DNA of 64,000 nt from Myrica gale. Lineage: Eukaryota; Streptophyta; Magnoliopsida; Fagales; Myricaceae. Shown piece after piece: positions 23,191 to 35,695 of the stretch. Position 1 is the stretch's first letter; each line of letters starts with the position of its first letter. The position numbers and the translations under genes were made by a program. The stretch spans positions 11,776,001-11,840,000 of the forward strand of contig OZ005601.1 of NCBI GenBank assembly GCA_963930655.1, given 5' to 3'. The notes under the pieces are model-generated. The model saw nothing but the letters and a program-made list of their open reading frames with translations, was not told the DNA's origin and ran no database searches.

Positions 23191-23432
23191 TATTTTATTT
23201 TTTTAAAAAAATATTATTTTATAAATTATTATAAAAAGACCAAATTTTAGAATTTGGCTTAAGGCCCCAATTACTTTAGAGTCATCCCTGCGTGCAATGG
23301 GAGGGAATCCTCCCTACTGTCATTGAGAGATTCCATCATAGGTATGTCGTTGGGAGACGAGAGTACTACATGTTCATGAGTCTTTTGATGACGTACGTGA
23401 TCGTTACAATTAACTCAATTTCTTGATCGTTA

Positions 23433-23808
23433 CTTTAAACTAGGGTTGTCCACCAAAACGGCCGGACCGGCCAACCCGGACCGAGACCGGTATACTCCGG
23501 TCCGATTCCGGGTTACCCATGTGGAAAATCAAAATTGGACCGAAGTATATCTCTCCAAACCGGCCCAAACTGGAAATTGACCCAAAATGGCATGGTCCAA
23601 ACCCAAAACCGGCCCAACATGGCATGACCCAGCCCAAAATCGGCCAATAATGACATGGCCCAAACCGACCCAAACCGGTCCAGACCGAACAGGTGAAACC
23701 AGAGACGGGACCGATAAAATGACCGGTCCGGTCTATATACTTCTTAACATGACCGGTTTGGCCGGCCGAACCGGACCGAACCAGCTAATTGACAGCCATA
23801 CTTTAAAC
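23433..23808. mobile_element. hAT-type MITE, 360 bp, with perfect 8-bp TSD
   Basis: CTTTAAAC at 23433-23440 and 23801-23808 flanks an element starting TAGGGTTGTCCACC and ending TTGACAGCCATA. The interior repeats GGCCGGACCGG, CCAAACCGGCCC and GACCGG many times. It has no coding capacity, and the open frames in it come from the repeat composition. Confidence 0.85.
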
Positions 23809-25133
23809 ACATGCAAACCCACATCCGTAACGCCAAAACCATATTAACGAATCGAAGAGATCATAGGTCATGTTCGTGTTCGTGTTCGGCAAAAGTGGAG
23901 GATTTGAATCCTCACAAATCTCATGTTCAGCAAACAAAGAATCCTTACCAGCATCATGCGGTTTTTTACGTTTATTCTTGGTCGTTTTCTGTTTTTTTAT
24001 ACTTTTTAAATATTTAACTTTTAATAAAAAAAATTCGAAATATACAAAAAAAAAATTTTAAACATCATTATTAATTTTTTACACCTCAACAACTTCTACA
24101 CAAACACCAATATAATTCTAACATCACCTAAAATTTTTTAAAACACTCCAAATCCTACAAAAATCTTCAAAACGAACGTAACCATAGATTCTGATGTTGC
24201 TTTTAACCTAATAATTGCCTTCTTTAATTATGGAACACCTTTTTTTTATTGTTAATATTTCTTTCGTACGTTTTTTTTTAAAAAAAAAGAAGAAGTTGAA
24301 GGATTAGATTAGGAGCTGAAAAAGGATCGATAATCAAACTTCTACTATAATTTAGGTACTTTTTTTTGTAAAAGGGTTAATTATATTTTTTCCTTCAAAT
24401 TATAATATGATTTTTAAATAATCTACAAACTTTAATTCGTTTAATTTATTTTCATAAATTATATTTCTATTGCAATTTCATCCTTCAACTACTATTCATT
24501 TTGTCGAACGATTTCTATCTCACATATCAGACACGTGAGTTTCTTCTTACGTTACTTTCTTTGAGTCCTTCTTAGCCTTTTATAATGATTCTAACAATTT
24601 GTAGAATAAAAAAAAATATGTAGGTCACTGATTTAATTTTAATTAGGTATTTAGTAAATCAATATATTTATTTATTCTTTATAAGCAACTGGACTTTGCC
24701 TTCAAGAGCCAGAGACTTTTTGTTGTTGGTAATTAGTAACCAACTTCCTACCTAATATAATAATCAATTAGACTAAACATGAAAGATTAGTGCCACCTGG
24801 TTCAACAAATATAAAGTTTTTTTTTTTGTATAAAAACAATGTTACCAAAGGGTAACCTATAATCAGGGACTAAGGTAGGGGGATCATGGCCCCCAGCCTC
24901 TCCCAAAATCAGTGGATAATTTTTTATTCCTCTTATAAAAATTGTTAATAAATTTTAACTGTTTTTGCATGATTTGTACTCCGAAGAATTGTTTTTTTTT
25001 TTGCCTACGAAGATAGAATCTCATGGGGATTCTTGAATAATAGGTCAGAAGGTTGGTCCCGTCAGTAGGAGAAAAGTGGCATACAGTTGTACGGCTTCGG
25101 AAGGAAAAAAAATCGTTTTATATAAGAACAATA
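23809..25133. other. AT-rich intergenic DNA
   Basis: No gene is seen. A short element-like stretch with AGGGACTAAGGTAGGGGGAT near 24860 is unassigned. Confidence 0.35.
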
Positions 25134-25503
25134 ATTAGAAGTAGGGGTGGACAGGACCGGACCGCAGATCGGATCGGATTTCCGATCCGGTCCTTTTTCT
25201 TAAAATGCGGTTCGGTCCTCATTTTTAATAAATGCGGTCCGGACAGAACCAGACCGCATTTATTAAAAAAACAAAAATATATTTATTATTATTTTTAATA
25301 CAAATTATAAATATAAAACGTTTAATTTTAATCTAAACTAAAAGTTAACCTAAAAAAATTTTGAAATTTAAAAAAAAAAAAATTAAAACCGGTCCGGACC
25401 GGACCACTTATAAGTGGTCCGATTCGGTCCTCTATTTTAAGAGGACCGGAATGCGGTCCGAAAAATCGGACTAGAATTCCGATTTTTCAGCCCTAATTAG
25501 AAG
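25134..25503. mobile_element. hAT-type MITE, 354 bp, with perfect 8-bp TSD
   Basis: ATTAGAAG at 25134-25141 and 25496-25503 flanks 25142-25495. The termini are TAGGGGTGGACAGGACCGG and TTTTTCAGCCCTA. Palindromic blocks (CCGGTCCGGACCGGACC, CCACTTATAAGTGG) lie inside. It is a sister of the copy at 21639-21968. Confidence 0.88.
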
Positions 25504-28500
25504 AGAAAGAGATACGATGGAGGGGGATTCTTTAATTTATATATTGAATGTTGCAAATAATTATTCTCCTAAGAAAAGTGAATTGCACGTACGTCATCTG
25601 ATGCCTCTTCCTTTTATACAATTCCTCTGACTCGCTGTATTCAGAAAAGGGATCTCGATCGCCTGCCCGAATTGCAGGCAATTCTGAAAGGCAACCGTGG
25701 ATTCCGCCAGGAGGTATTACGGGTGCCTTTCACTAAAAAATTTATAAATTATTTTATTAATTTACAATAAAATACTATGATATAATCTCTTTTATCAAAA
25801 AATATAAAAAAATTACCTTTATCTTCACATTTTTCACTAAATTCAATACCAATACTAAATCTAATATCAAAATTTTTTCAACACAAATATAACCTACGTA
25901 GGGTCCAATTCGGTTAGTGTTGAGACAAAAATGTGCATCTCTCTCTACCTCTCACCGAATTGTGAGGAGAGCCGGTTCCTCCCGCCCGGATTTATATATG
26001 CTCGAACAGTGCTGACCGAATTGCAGGTGATCTGGTCGTCAGAAAAGTGACATTTGGGCCCATTTCATGCATGTTCATTCTATTCAACAGCATTTAAAGC
26101 ATCTAACATTGGTCAGATTGGATTCGGTGTAATGCTGATGGGACGCACAAGTACTGCTGCAACTTGTTTGTTTATTTATTTTATTATTATTATTCTTTTA
26201 ATATTAATCGTCGACGCTACCACCACTTTATATATAATACTCGAATCGGCTCTGTAAACTATACTCTTGCCCGGCCGGAGTTGGCAGATATCGATATTGT
26301 GTGAATTAATACGTTCAAAGGAGATCGAATTCTCCAATTGTTATTCAAATCGATTTCCTCAAATCTCAAGTAAGTATGATATTAGTTTCATTCATTCTGA
26401 TCCTTTTCTTGTTTCTAATTCGATTGTTTGATTTTCCGGCAAATTATCCAAGTCCTCCATGTTCTATATTAATCTCCATTTTAATTCTTCAATTTCGATT
26501 ATAAAATGAAAGGAGTTTCTCTATTTTTTTTTTGGTAATGAGACCCTTATGCGCTAGACTCGAATGGACATTACATAATTTAGACGCACTGCAAGGCTTT
26601 ATCAGCATAGGCAAACATAGAGAGATAGCGCAAACCCATTGTACTTTCTTTATTATTTAATTAAAGTCGATAATTTTGAAATGGATCAAGATCATGTACA
26701 CTTCTCTATTTGAATTGTACAGTGCAGTTAAGATAAAGATAGATACAATATATAGACCTTACTATATTTAAACTTTAAATATTATTATATCCTATAAATT
26801 TAATGCGCATTCTGTCAATTTATTTTCAAAATATATCATACAATTCGAATAAAAAATTCTAGGGATCGACGAACTTATATTGTCATAGCTTAGAGCTCGT
26901 GGCCAGGATTAATAGGATTAATGTAATACTTTTGTTCTAATTTTAATGAATACATCCTTCCCACCCGCTTCTCTCACAGTAGTTTATAATGTTATAATAG
27001 GACCTCTCATTAATTGGAACGCCTATTGGATCTTTTGATGCTCATATTATTTCGATTGCGTTCGAAATTATATTATTTTTTTTGTCCTTTTAAAAATCCG
27101 GATCACAAAACTTGTATGTGTCATCTTTTTCGTGAAATCACAGTTTATCAATAATAATATTTAATTTAACCAACTCACCCTTCACTTAAAAATAAAAGTT
27201 ATGCCTTATAAATACTTGATGTTAATTTATGGTGATCCATACTATTTATTTTCTGAAATTATTAAGGAGAATATTGAGGTGAGCTGAGAAGGAGAAGTTA
27301 GGGTGGATAAGTTGTCTCAGCTTGAAACGACCAAAATAAGAAGAAAAAGAAAGAAGGAAAGAACTGGAAGGCATCTATAAATTAAGAATGCATATCTTTT
27401 TTTTTTTTTTTTCTAAATAAGAATGCATATCAAATGAAGGGAAATATATCAAATGAAGGGAAATATTGGAATCAAAGTTTCGCCGCTTTACCGTTTCAAA
27501 AGAAGCCATGAACAAAGGTAGTAAGTTTTGGCTCCGAAAGCTCCAAACATGTCCCCGCAGTTACTACCACCAACTCTCCTGATCTCTCACACACACGCAG
27601 ACAGTTTTAAGTAACATGTCCCGCAGTTGTTCGCTCCTGAAGACGCAAGGCACTCGACACTTTTTATCTAATTTTTTTAAAGTCAGTTTTCTCCTGCAGC
27701 AACCGTACAAAAGCCGTTAACACTTAACACCACCCCTCAAGGGTTTCCCTTTATATCTTAGTTCAATAGTTCTTATCAGTCTCTCCACAGAGGATTATTG
27801 GACTTTTCCTCGAAGCTGCCCCGACTTTGAGGACTCGGACAAGAATTCGCCAAGTTTGAGCACTTGGGTCGGTGCTTTGTTGGGACTTATGTGTGGGGAG
27901 CCTGAATTTAGTCGTGAATTTCGCGTTCCATTCATTTCCCCCTGAGTCTCACTCTCACCTTAATTTGACCAACTTTTTGCTAATTTTGTCATTTACGAGC
28001 GCCCCCGCGGGCACATACTCACACAAGACACGCATAGTTTTATGTATGGAAGGGGTCGAATCTGTAATGGGTTTTTTTACTTGTTGCTGATTGAGGACTT
28101 TGGGCTTTTGTTACAGTAGTTTGTGGCGGCGGTTCGGCAGAGGTCAGAGAGTTTTTTTTTTTGGCTTTCGAAATTTATGTTGTTTTTAAATAAAAGTGAA
28201 TATTTGCACCCAAAAAAAAAAGTGAATGTATAACTCAGCTAGCTTAAGATGTGGTTCTCTGTGATTGGTTATTGAATTTGTTAGTATTTGTTGTTTGCTA
28301 ATTGCTTCATACAGTTCATTGTGGGTGGTGCAGGTTTGTATGTTTGAACAGGGAATTTTTTTTTTCACGGGAAAATTCGTTTCCGTTAGATGATGAGAAC
28401 AAATCGATGTCGAGCTTTAAGGGTCTTGGTGCTGCTGCGAGGAAAGATAACAGGAAACTGAGGATTGTTTTAAGCCACTTTCGATTTATATATCATTGGT

Positions 28501-28538
28501 TGTGCTAATTCCTTATTGGGATTTCTGTTTACCTGAAG
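25504..28538. other. NLP8 upstream region and probable leader
   Basis: No open gene is present. The part from about 27550 is typical of a long plant leader, with CT-rich stretches, several short upstream ATG frames (for example 27872 and 28302) and candidate splice sites. It should contain promoter and 5' UTR of NLP8. A microsatellite-like T-tract flanked by a 13-bp direct repeat is at 27384-27431. Confidence 0.45.
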
Positions 28539-31500
28539 ATGAGTTACCCCTCTTCGTCTAGAGAAAAGTGGACTGGGTTTTTGGTCTCTTCAAAAGTTCA
28601 GATGGAGAATTTGGTTTCATTTGAGGGAACAAGGAACCTCAATTTGGAGGAGAACTTCTCGGAGCTCATGAATTTTGACACTTACGCCGGATGGTGCAAC
28701 AGCCCGGGTGCAGCAGATCAGATTTTTGCCTCGAATGGGTATTCGTCCTTTCCAGCAATCCATTACGGTGAATCTTTGGATGCTTTGAGTTTGGCCGAAG
28801 AGAATATAGGTGCATTTCCGGTGAATGAAATCGGTGGAATTTTCAATCCCATGGGAAATTCTTTCAATTCTGGGGATAAAGTGATGTTTCAGCATATGGA
28901 CACCAAGTATGGGTTCTCAATGGATTCCGACGATGCAAAGGACTTGGAAGCTCCACAAAATAATGGTCCTTTCCAAGTAAATGACGTCTTGGATATGGAA
29001 AATTGTATGGTCCCTATGCCATTTAGTTGGTCAGTTGATGAGAAGATGCTTAAGGCATTGTCTTTGTTCAAAGAGTCTGCTGGTGGAGGCATTTTGGCAC
29101 AAGTTTGGGTTCCAATGAGGCTTGGTGATCAGTACGTCTTAAGCACTTGTGATCAACCCTATTTGCTTGACCAAATGCTTGCAGGGTATCGTGAAGTTTC
29201 AAGGTTGTTTACATTCCCAGCAGAAAAGAGGTCGGATTCTTTCCTCGGACTTCCTGGTCGTGTGTTTACCTCCAAAGTTCCAGAATGGACTTCAAACGTT
29301 AGGTATTACAATAAGCTTGAGTACCTGAGAGGTGATCATGCGGCTAATCATGAGGTCCGTGGATCTATTGCCTTGCCAGTCTTTGATTCTCCTGAGATGT
29401 CATGTTGTGCTGTGTTGGAACTTGTCACTACCAAAGAGAAGCCTAATTTCGACGCGGAGATGGAAATTGTCTGCGATGCACTACAGGTCTGTTCTTCTTG
29501 TCCATTTGTTCACTGCTAGATCTACACATAGACATAGATCTTTTAGTTCCCCTTCTCTATGTATCCCTGAGTTGAACCCCTGGCTAAAATTGCAAGCATG
29601 CACCTAACCACTTATAATATTTGACAGTGAAGATGCCCTCGTTCTTGCTGTAAATTCTTCTCTGCTATTACATAATGGAAACAATATAGTATACGAAAAT
29701 CTCTGCAGTATTTTGCAGAAAATTCTTGAAGTAATCACTGGTGAAGGAAAGGATTTTGATGCCTCTGACCTGCAGAAGTTGGAAAATGTGCTCGGTAAAA
29801 TGTTGTGGTGTGAAACCTTCATTTCTTTTTTATTTCCCCTTTAAATCCTAAGAGGGAAATATCCATGACTTTTATCAGTATAGGTGATGTGATAGGGAAG
29901 TGGAAAGAGACTAATTAAGCAAATATTATAGGCACGTTGAAAAAATAGAATAGAAAAAGCTAGAGAGAGAGATTTACTGTTGGGATGGGAAGGCACCTTT
30001 TAAGGGAGGATTGTGCTTCATGAGTTTAGCACCTTTAACTATGCCTTATCTGGGAAATGGTTATGGTTTTCTGGTGTTTAGTGCGACCACCTATAAAGGA
30101 GAGCTAGTAGTGCAAAGCAGGGGGATGGTGGTAATTTGCAGTGGTTAGAGGGTCAAATAGGGTGTGTTTGTGGAAATTTATGAGAGATGGGTGGGATCTG
30201 TGTCTGAACATCTTGAGTTCTTTACTGCAGATTCACTTTTGGCATGTTTTGTACTTGTTCTTGATTGAAAGATCTTCTCCTGGAGTTGTTCCTCTTGGGT
30301 CCGGGCACTCAAGGAAGGGGGAGAATGCAACCTTGGAATCTTTGTTCCCCTATGTTTTGAAGGACTTGGAATCGAGAATTTGTGGTAACTTTTTTGATTT
30401 TTAGTATTCTACCTTCTCTTCAAGTGTCGAGGGGAAGGCAACATGCATTGGGGATTGACAAGGTTTGGAAAATGTGAAGTTGGGACGTTTTATGAAGCAT
30501 TGAGAGGGACTGTGGATATTGGGTTTTCATAGAAGATTTCATTGGGTGCTAAGTTCCTCGTCGGTTTGTGGTTTTGTTTTCCGATAGGGTTCTCGCGGTG
30601 TTTTAGAGTCGGAGCCAAAGAGTTCCAAGTTTCTGTTAGCGATGGGGGAGTGATTACGTTGTCTGAATGGAGTCGGAAGAAATACAACATAATTTCATTA
30701 GAGAGGTTTGGTGCAGTTTGGGTGGTTAACTTGGTCGGCAAATTGTTGGCGGCTGACGTCGCTCGACCTTTTGCTCTGAAGTTCAATGAAGCCTCCAGAG
30801 CGTTTCTAGCTCAGCGGTGCAGGAATAAGGCAGGGGTGCTACGTCGCTATTTCTGCGTATGGGGAGGGTCGTCGCAGAGGTGCGATAATGGTCCCAAAGG
30901 GTGTTGGTGGGAGTGGTTGGCATTTGCTGGCTGGATGCTTTCAGGCCGTTGTCGCTTTCCTCGAGTCTTCTAGGCCGAGTCGTTTTTCCCAGGATGAGGC
31001 GGGGAGGAGCAACGACGTCTCCTTCGTTGACGCCGTCAAAAGGAAACCTCCGTTGTTTCCCTCTGGTTTGGCGTTTTTAAATTCTGGGGCCCTGCCGAAA
31101 GCCACTGACGCTCTTTTCACGCATGGGGAAAAGCGGGTGCAGAGTTTGCAAGCCGTTGTTTTCGAGGCTGACAGTTTCCAGGAGGACGCTTTTATTGCGC
31201 ATTCGGCTGTTGTCAGTCAGGATGCGAATCTCTGTTCTCGATATTTTCACGCGCGACTTTTGAGTCTTAAGGAGGAGTTAGACCGGCTCTTCCGGTCTTT
31301 GAGTTTGATGGGTGATGCGGGTTCAGTTGTTTTGGGCCTTTGTTTTCCAGCCTGAGGAGGACAGGCCCTGAGATCCTAGTCATTTTGTTGAGGGCAATTA
31401 TATCTTTACACTGTATTTCAATGCTACGATGTAGATCTTCATTTCTTGTGGATGCTCTTCCATTATCATTGACTTTGTCTGTTATATAAGTTTTTATTAA

Positions 31501-34500
31501 CTAGTTATCAAAGTTATTATTTGATCTGTTCTGCCCACTGTCCCTTGCAGGCCGTGAATTTAAGGACTACTGTGTCTCCTCGACTTCGTCCCCAGGTACT
31601 GTTGATGATGCCCCTCTCCCTTTTCTCCTGGTCAATTGTGCACTTTTAATAAGCTAAGTTGTTATTTGCAGTGCCTGTCAAAGAACCGAAGATCTGCCTT
31701 ATCAGAGATAATTGATGTTTTACGAGCTGTGTGTCATGCACATAGATTGCCACTGGCACTGACATGGATTCCTTGTTGTCACATCGAGGGGTCTGGTGAC
31801 GAAATTACAGGAGTACAGGTCAGAGAGGGTAAAACAAATGCTGATGAGAAATATATATTGTGCATTGAGGAGACAGCTTGCTATGTTAATGGTAGAACAA
31901 TGGAAGGTTTTGTACATGCATGCTTGGAACACCATCTTGAGGTAGGACAAGGCATAGCTGGGAAAGCACTCCAATCAAATCATCCCTTCTTTTTCCCCGA
32001 TGTGAAGACTTATGACATAAGTGAGTATCCTCTTGTCCATCATGCGCGCAAATTTGGGCTGAATGCAGCAGTCTCAATCAGGCTAAGGAGCACGTACACT
32101 GGTGACGATGATTATATATTAGAGTTCTTTCTCCCTCTCAATATGAAGGGTAGCTTGGAACAGCAACTCTTGTTAAACAACCTCTCGGGTACTATGCAGA
32201 GAATATGTAAGAGCTTGCGGACAGTTTCCGAGGCAGAATTATTTGGCAGTGAAGTCTCTAAAGTTGGATTTCAGGAGGGAGCGACCCAGAACTTCATGCC
32301 AATGACTATGCTTAGGAGAAACTCTCAGTCGTTATCAGATAGTGATGTGAATTTAACTGAGAAGATGCCACCAAAAGTATCAGATACAAGGAATGATGGA
32401 ATTGAAGCAGATAGTCCTCATGAACAAGTACTGTTCTTAAGCAGATCCTCCTTTCATTTTTTTGTGTTGTTTACTTTCTCTGAGAATGAAAAGAGCATGC
32501 TTTGGTTTTGGATCCTCAATAAATATTTTACCAAAACAAACTTTGAACAGTAGAGAACAAGGTGAGTAGCTAGATTTTATGGCGAGTACTAGAATGACTA
32601 ATTTTCTTTTCACCTGATGCATGTCATTGTATTGTGTGGAACATGACGAAAACAAAATATATTGATTACTCTATACTGTTGTGGTACCTTGGGCATAGGT
32701 TCATTTAGCAAAGTATGTGGAATGTTCAATGGTCACTTGCGCCATTAAAACCTAAAATGTGTTGAGTTAAGATGGGATAGAATCCATTGAAGTGATGCCT
32801 GGGTACGTTATTCATAATGCAGTTCACCTTTAGTTGATCCTATTGTCTCCACTCAATTTATCTGGAATATGTATTCTTAAGTTTTGAATAAATCTCAAGA
32901 TATCCCTACAATCAAAATGAATGTTATTTTTCATTTTTATTTTTCTTATTTTTTTACCATATATTTTTATGTTTAATTTTTTACTCAACAATTTTTTTTA
33001 TATTATATTTATGTTTGTTTAATCTCTTTCTTTTGATTTGCTCATTGGAATTTGGAGCATTCCTTACATAAAGACCATTCTATCCAAGTTTCTGGTGTAT
33101 TTCGTAACTTCTGATTTGTACTATAGAAGAACAAAAATAAGTGTGGAAGATGCTGGAAAATGTCCGCAGACATGCCTATACACCGACAGATGTGAAGTTA
33201 TTTTGGTTTTGGTGGTTATTTTTGCTAATGCACTTTGACTTTATATAGCCATACATTTTTTGCCTGATGAAGATGCTTCTGTCTTTCTTTCTTTTTTTTA
33301 GAGCCATGCATATAGTATATATCTTTTATATTCATGGCACTTTATTTAAGTGGATATTGTGGGAAACCACAGGGAAATGATGAACTGGGAAAAGAAGAAA
33401 AAATAGAGATGTGCAGTATATTTATCACATTTTTAAACAAGTCAATAAACTTGAAAGTGAGTGCAACGAAGTTCAGTTGTCTTGACAAGGAAGCAGAGAT
33501 GGTAGATGGGACATGATATGAAGTTATGTTACAGAGATGGCAGATGGGACGTGATATGAAGTTATGTTACTTTGTCACACTCAACTGGCGAAGGGAGTCC
33601 TTATCAACCCCTTTTATCTGTAACCAATATAGGAAGGTCTGCGGTGGTTTGGAATTTTCTGCTGAGAGAGTGAAAGAAGAAATGAAGTATCCCCTCTGCA
33701 GCCTATATCCAGTCAAACTGATTATCTCATTTGCCCTTATATGAATTTGCAGTTGATAGCTTGTTTTATTGTTTGGGAAATCATTGGGTGGAAATGAAGT
33801 GAATCCCACTGTATTTAATGAATCATTTCCATCAAGCATTTGTTGTTGACAGAATGGAAAGAAAACTGGAGGAAATGAGCTTTAATTGCCTTTGGTGACA
33901 TATATATCATTAAGAAATTTAACTCCTCCAAACAATCTATTCTAACTTCTTGCAGCAATTTTACGTTTTCTTTGTGCATGATTTTTAAGAGCTTTTAAGA
34001 TTAAATTCTTAACAGTTTCATATACATCTTGTAGGCAACAAGTGGGTCAAGAAGGCAGGAGAAAAACCGGAGTACAGCAGAGAAGAATGTGAGCTTAAGT
34101 GTTCTTCAGCAATACTTCTCTGGGAGTCTTAAGGATGCTGCAAAAAGCATAGGCGGTGAGACTTAGTCCATGTTTGCCCATTCTAAGAGAGATTAAATTG
34201 TTCCAGTCAGCCCCTGCTTTGGAAAAGTTAAATTGTGCTGTGTTTTTTGTCATGATATGTTTTAAGCAAAAGAACAAGGTTTTAAACAAGATTGTCTACT
34301 ATTAAGAATTGAAATGGATTACAGGGTCAACTAATTTAACTTTAAAGCTTTGGCATGTGACAATCTGAAAGATCAAGAGGAGATTTTAGTAATAGTGTCT
34401 AAAATCTGCTACCGGGAATTTTTTTTTGTAAAGCCCATTGATGTTGAGTTTTTATGGGAAAGCATCTTTTGAATGAGGACAATAATCATATTGGATCAAT

Positions 34501-35695
34501 TTAAAAGAAATCAGTGTAGAAATGACTTTTACCCTGTTTTCTCTTGTTCTTTATCTGCGCAGTTTGCCCCACTACACTGAAAAGGATATGCAGACAACAT
34601 GGAATTCCAAGATGGCCATCTCGTAAGATTAATAAGGTCAACCGTTCTTTAAAGAAAATACAGACTGTGCTTGATTCTGTTCAGGGGGTGGAGGGAGGAT
34701 TGAAGTTTGACCCAACCACTGGAGAGTTCGTGGCAACAGGCTCAATAATCCAGGAATCTGATTCACAGAAAAGTCTTCTCTTCCCTGAGAAAAATCTGCA
34801 TGTTAAAAATGCCGAGCCAGCCACCCAAACTACAGTTTCAGTACCTTCAGCACCAGGTACCGATGGCATGAGTTTGCTAATTAAGCTGGAAGTGGATGAC
34901 TTTTCTATGGGTGGCAACCAAATAGGGCACTCGCGTAGTAATGGCATTATAAATGCTTGTGGAGTAGACCTAAATAAACCCACCGTCTCTTTGATTGATT
35001 GTAGCGAAGATTCAAAATTTGGTGCAATAGATGATGTACAATGCAAGCAGGCTAGCCTTGAAGCAGCTCCTCTGGCTTCACCAGGAAGTGCTTCCTTGGG
35101 CTCTTATCGTGTAGATAGAGATGAAAACTGGAGTCTCAACAAGGGTACAATGAAATTTGAAAATTCTGACTCCCACTTGGTGCCTCTGAGCTCTAGCTCC
35201 TTGGCTGCTGCCGACGAAATGGATACTGGGGATGATGGGATTGTTGAACATAACCAACCAACTACTTCAAGTTTGACTGACTCATCAAATGGTTCTGGTT
35301 CAATGATGCATGGTAGTTCATCAAGCTCTCAGAGCTATGGCGAGCAGAACCATTCTAAAGTCAAAACAAGTTGTGTTGATGGTGGATCCAAAATTATTGT
35401 GAAAGCTATTTATAGAGAAGACACAATCCGGTTCAAGTTTGAGCCTTCCACAGGGTGTTTCCAATTGTATGAAGAAGTTGCAAAGAGGTTCAAGTTGCAA
35501 AACGGGACATTCCAGCTCAAGTATTTAGATGATGAAGAGGAATGGGTGATGTTAGTCAGTGATTCAGATCTGCAAGAGTGTCTTGAGATTTTGGATGATG
35601 TAGGCACACGTAGCGTGAAGTTCCTAGTCCGTGATATCCCTTGTACTATAAGCAGCTCTGGAAGTAGCAACTGCTTCTTAGCAGGAGTATCATGA
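28539..35695 (+). CDS. NLP8: NIN-like protein transcription factor, NLP8 type, five coding exons, 1000 aa
   Basis: Exons are 28539-29486, 31551-31595, 31672-32427, 34035-34155 and 34563-35695. All introns are GT-AG and the phases close to 1001 codons. The N-terminus (MSYPSSSREK, then FSELMNFDTYAGWCNSP) and domain order match Arabidopsis NLP8. A GAF-like nitrate-response region spans about residues 150-520. It includes EVRGSIALPVF with Ser276, the position aligned with the nitrate-phosphorylated serine of NLP7. The RWP-RK DNA-binding domain lies at about 600-655 (VCPTTLKRICRQHGI, RWPSRKINKVNRSLKKIQ). PB1 lies at about 900-983, with basic KAIYRED and acidic YLDDEEEW. The protein activates nitrate-responsive promoters in the nucleus, and Arabidopsis NLP8 promotes nitrate-dependent germination. 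Intron 1 carries a retroelement-like insertion. NLP9 is the near alternative name. Confidence 0.93.
30120..31375 (+). mobile_element. decayed retroelement ORF (LINE ORF1-like) inside NLP8 intron 1
   Basis: The block is GC-richer than the intron around it. Two overlapping plus-strand frames, 30542-30973 and 30888-31355, read as one protein broken by a frameshift near 30890. The first part is FRVGAKEFQVSVSDGGVITL and FGAVWVVNLVGKLLAADV. The second is SFVDAVKRKPPLF and RYFHARLLSLKEELDRLFRS. The layout resembles the uncharacterised N-terminal ORF of some plant non-LTR elements, but I cannot place it in a family with confidence. It lies in the same orientation as NLP8 and is removed by splicing. 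Confidence 0.4.
33494..33569. repeat. 38-bp tandem duplication in NLP8 intron 3
   Basis: Two head-to-tail copies of a unit beginning CAGAGATGG and ending GAAGTTATGTTA, with two differences between them. Confidence 0.85.
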
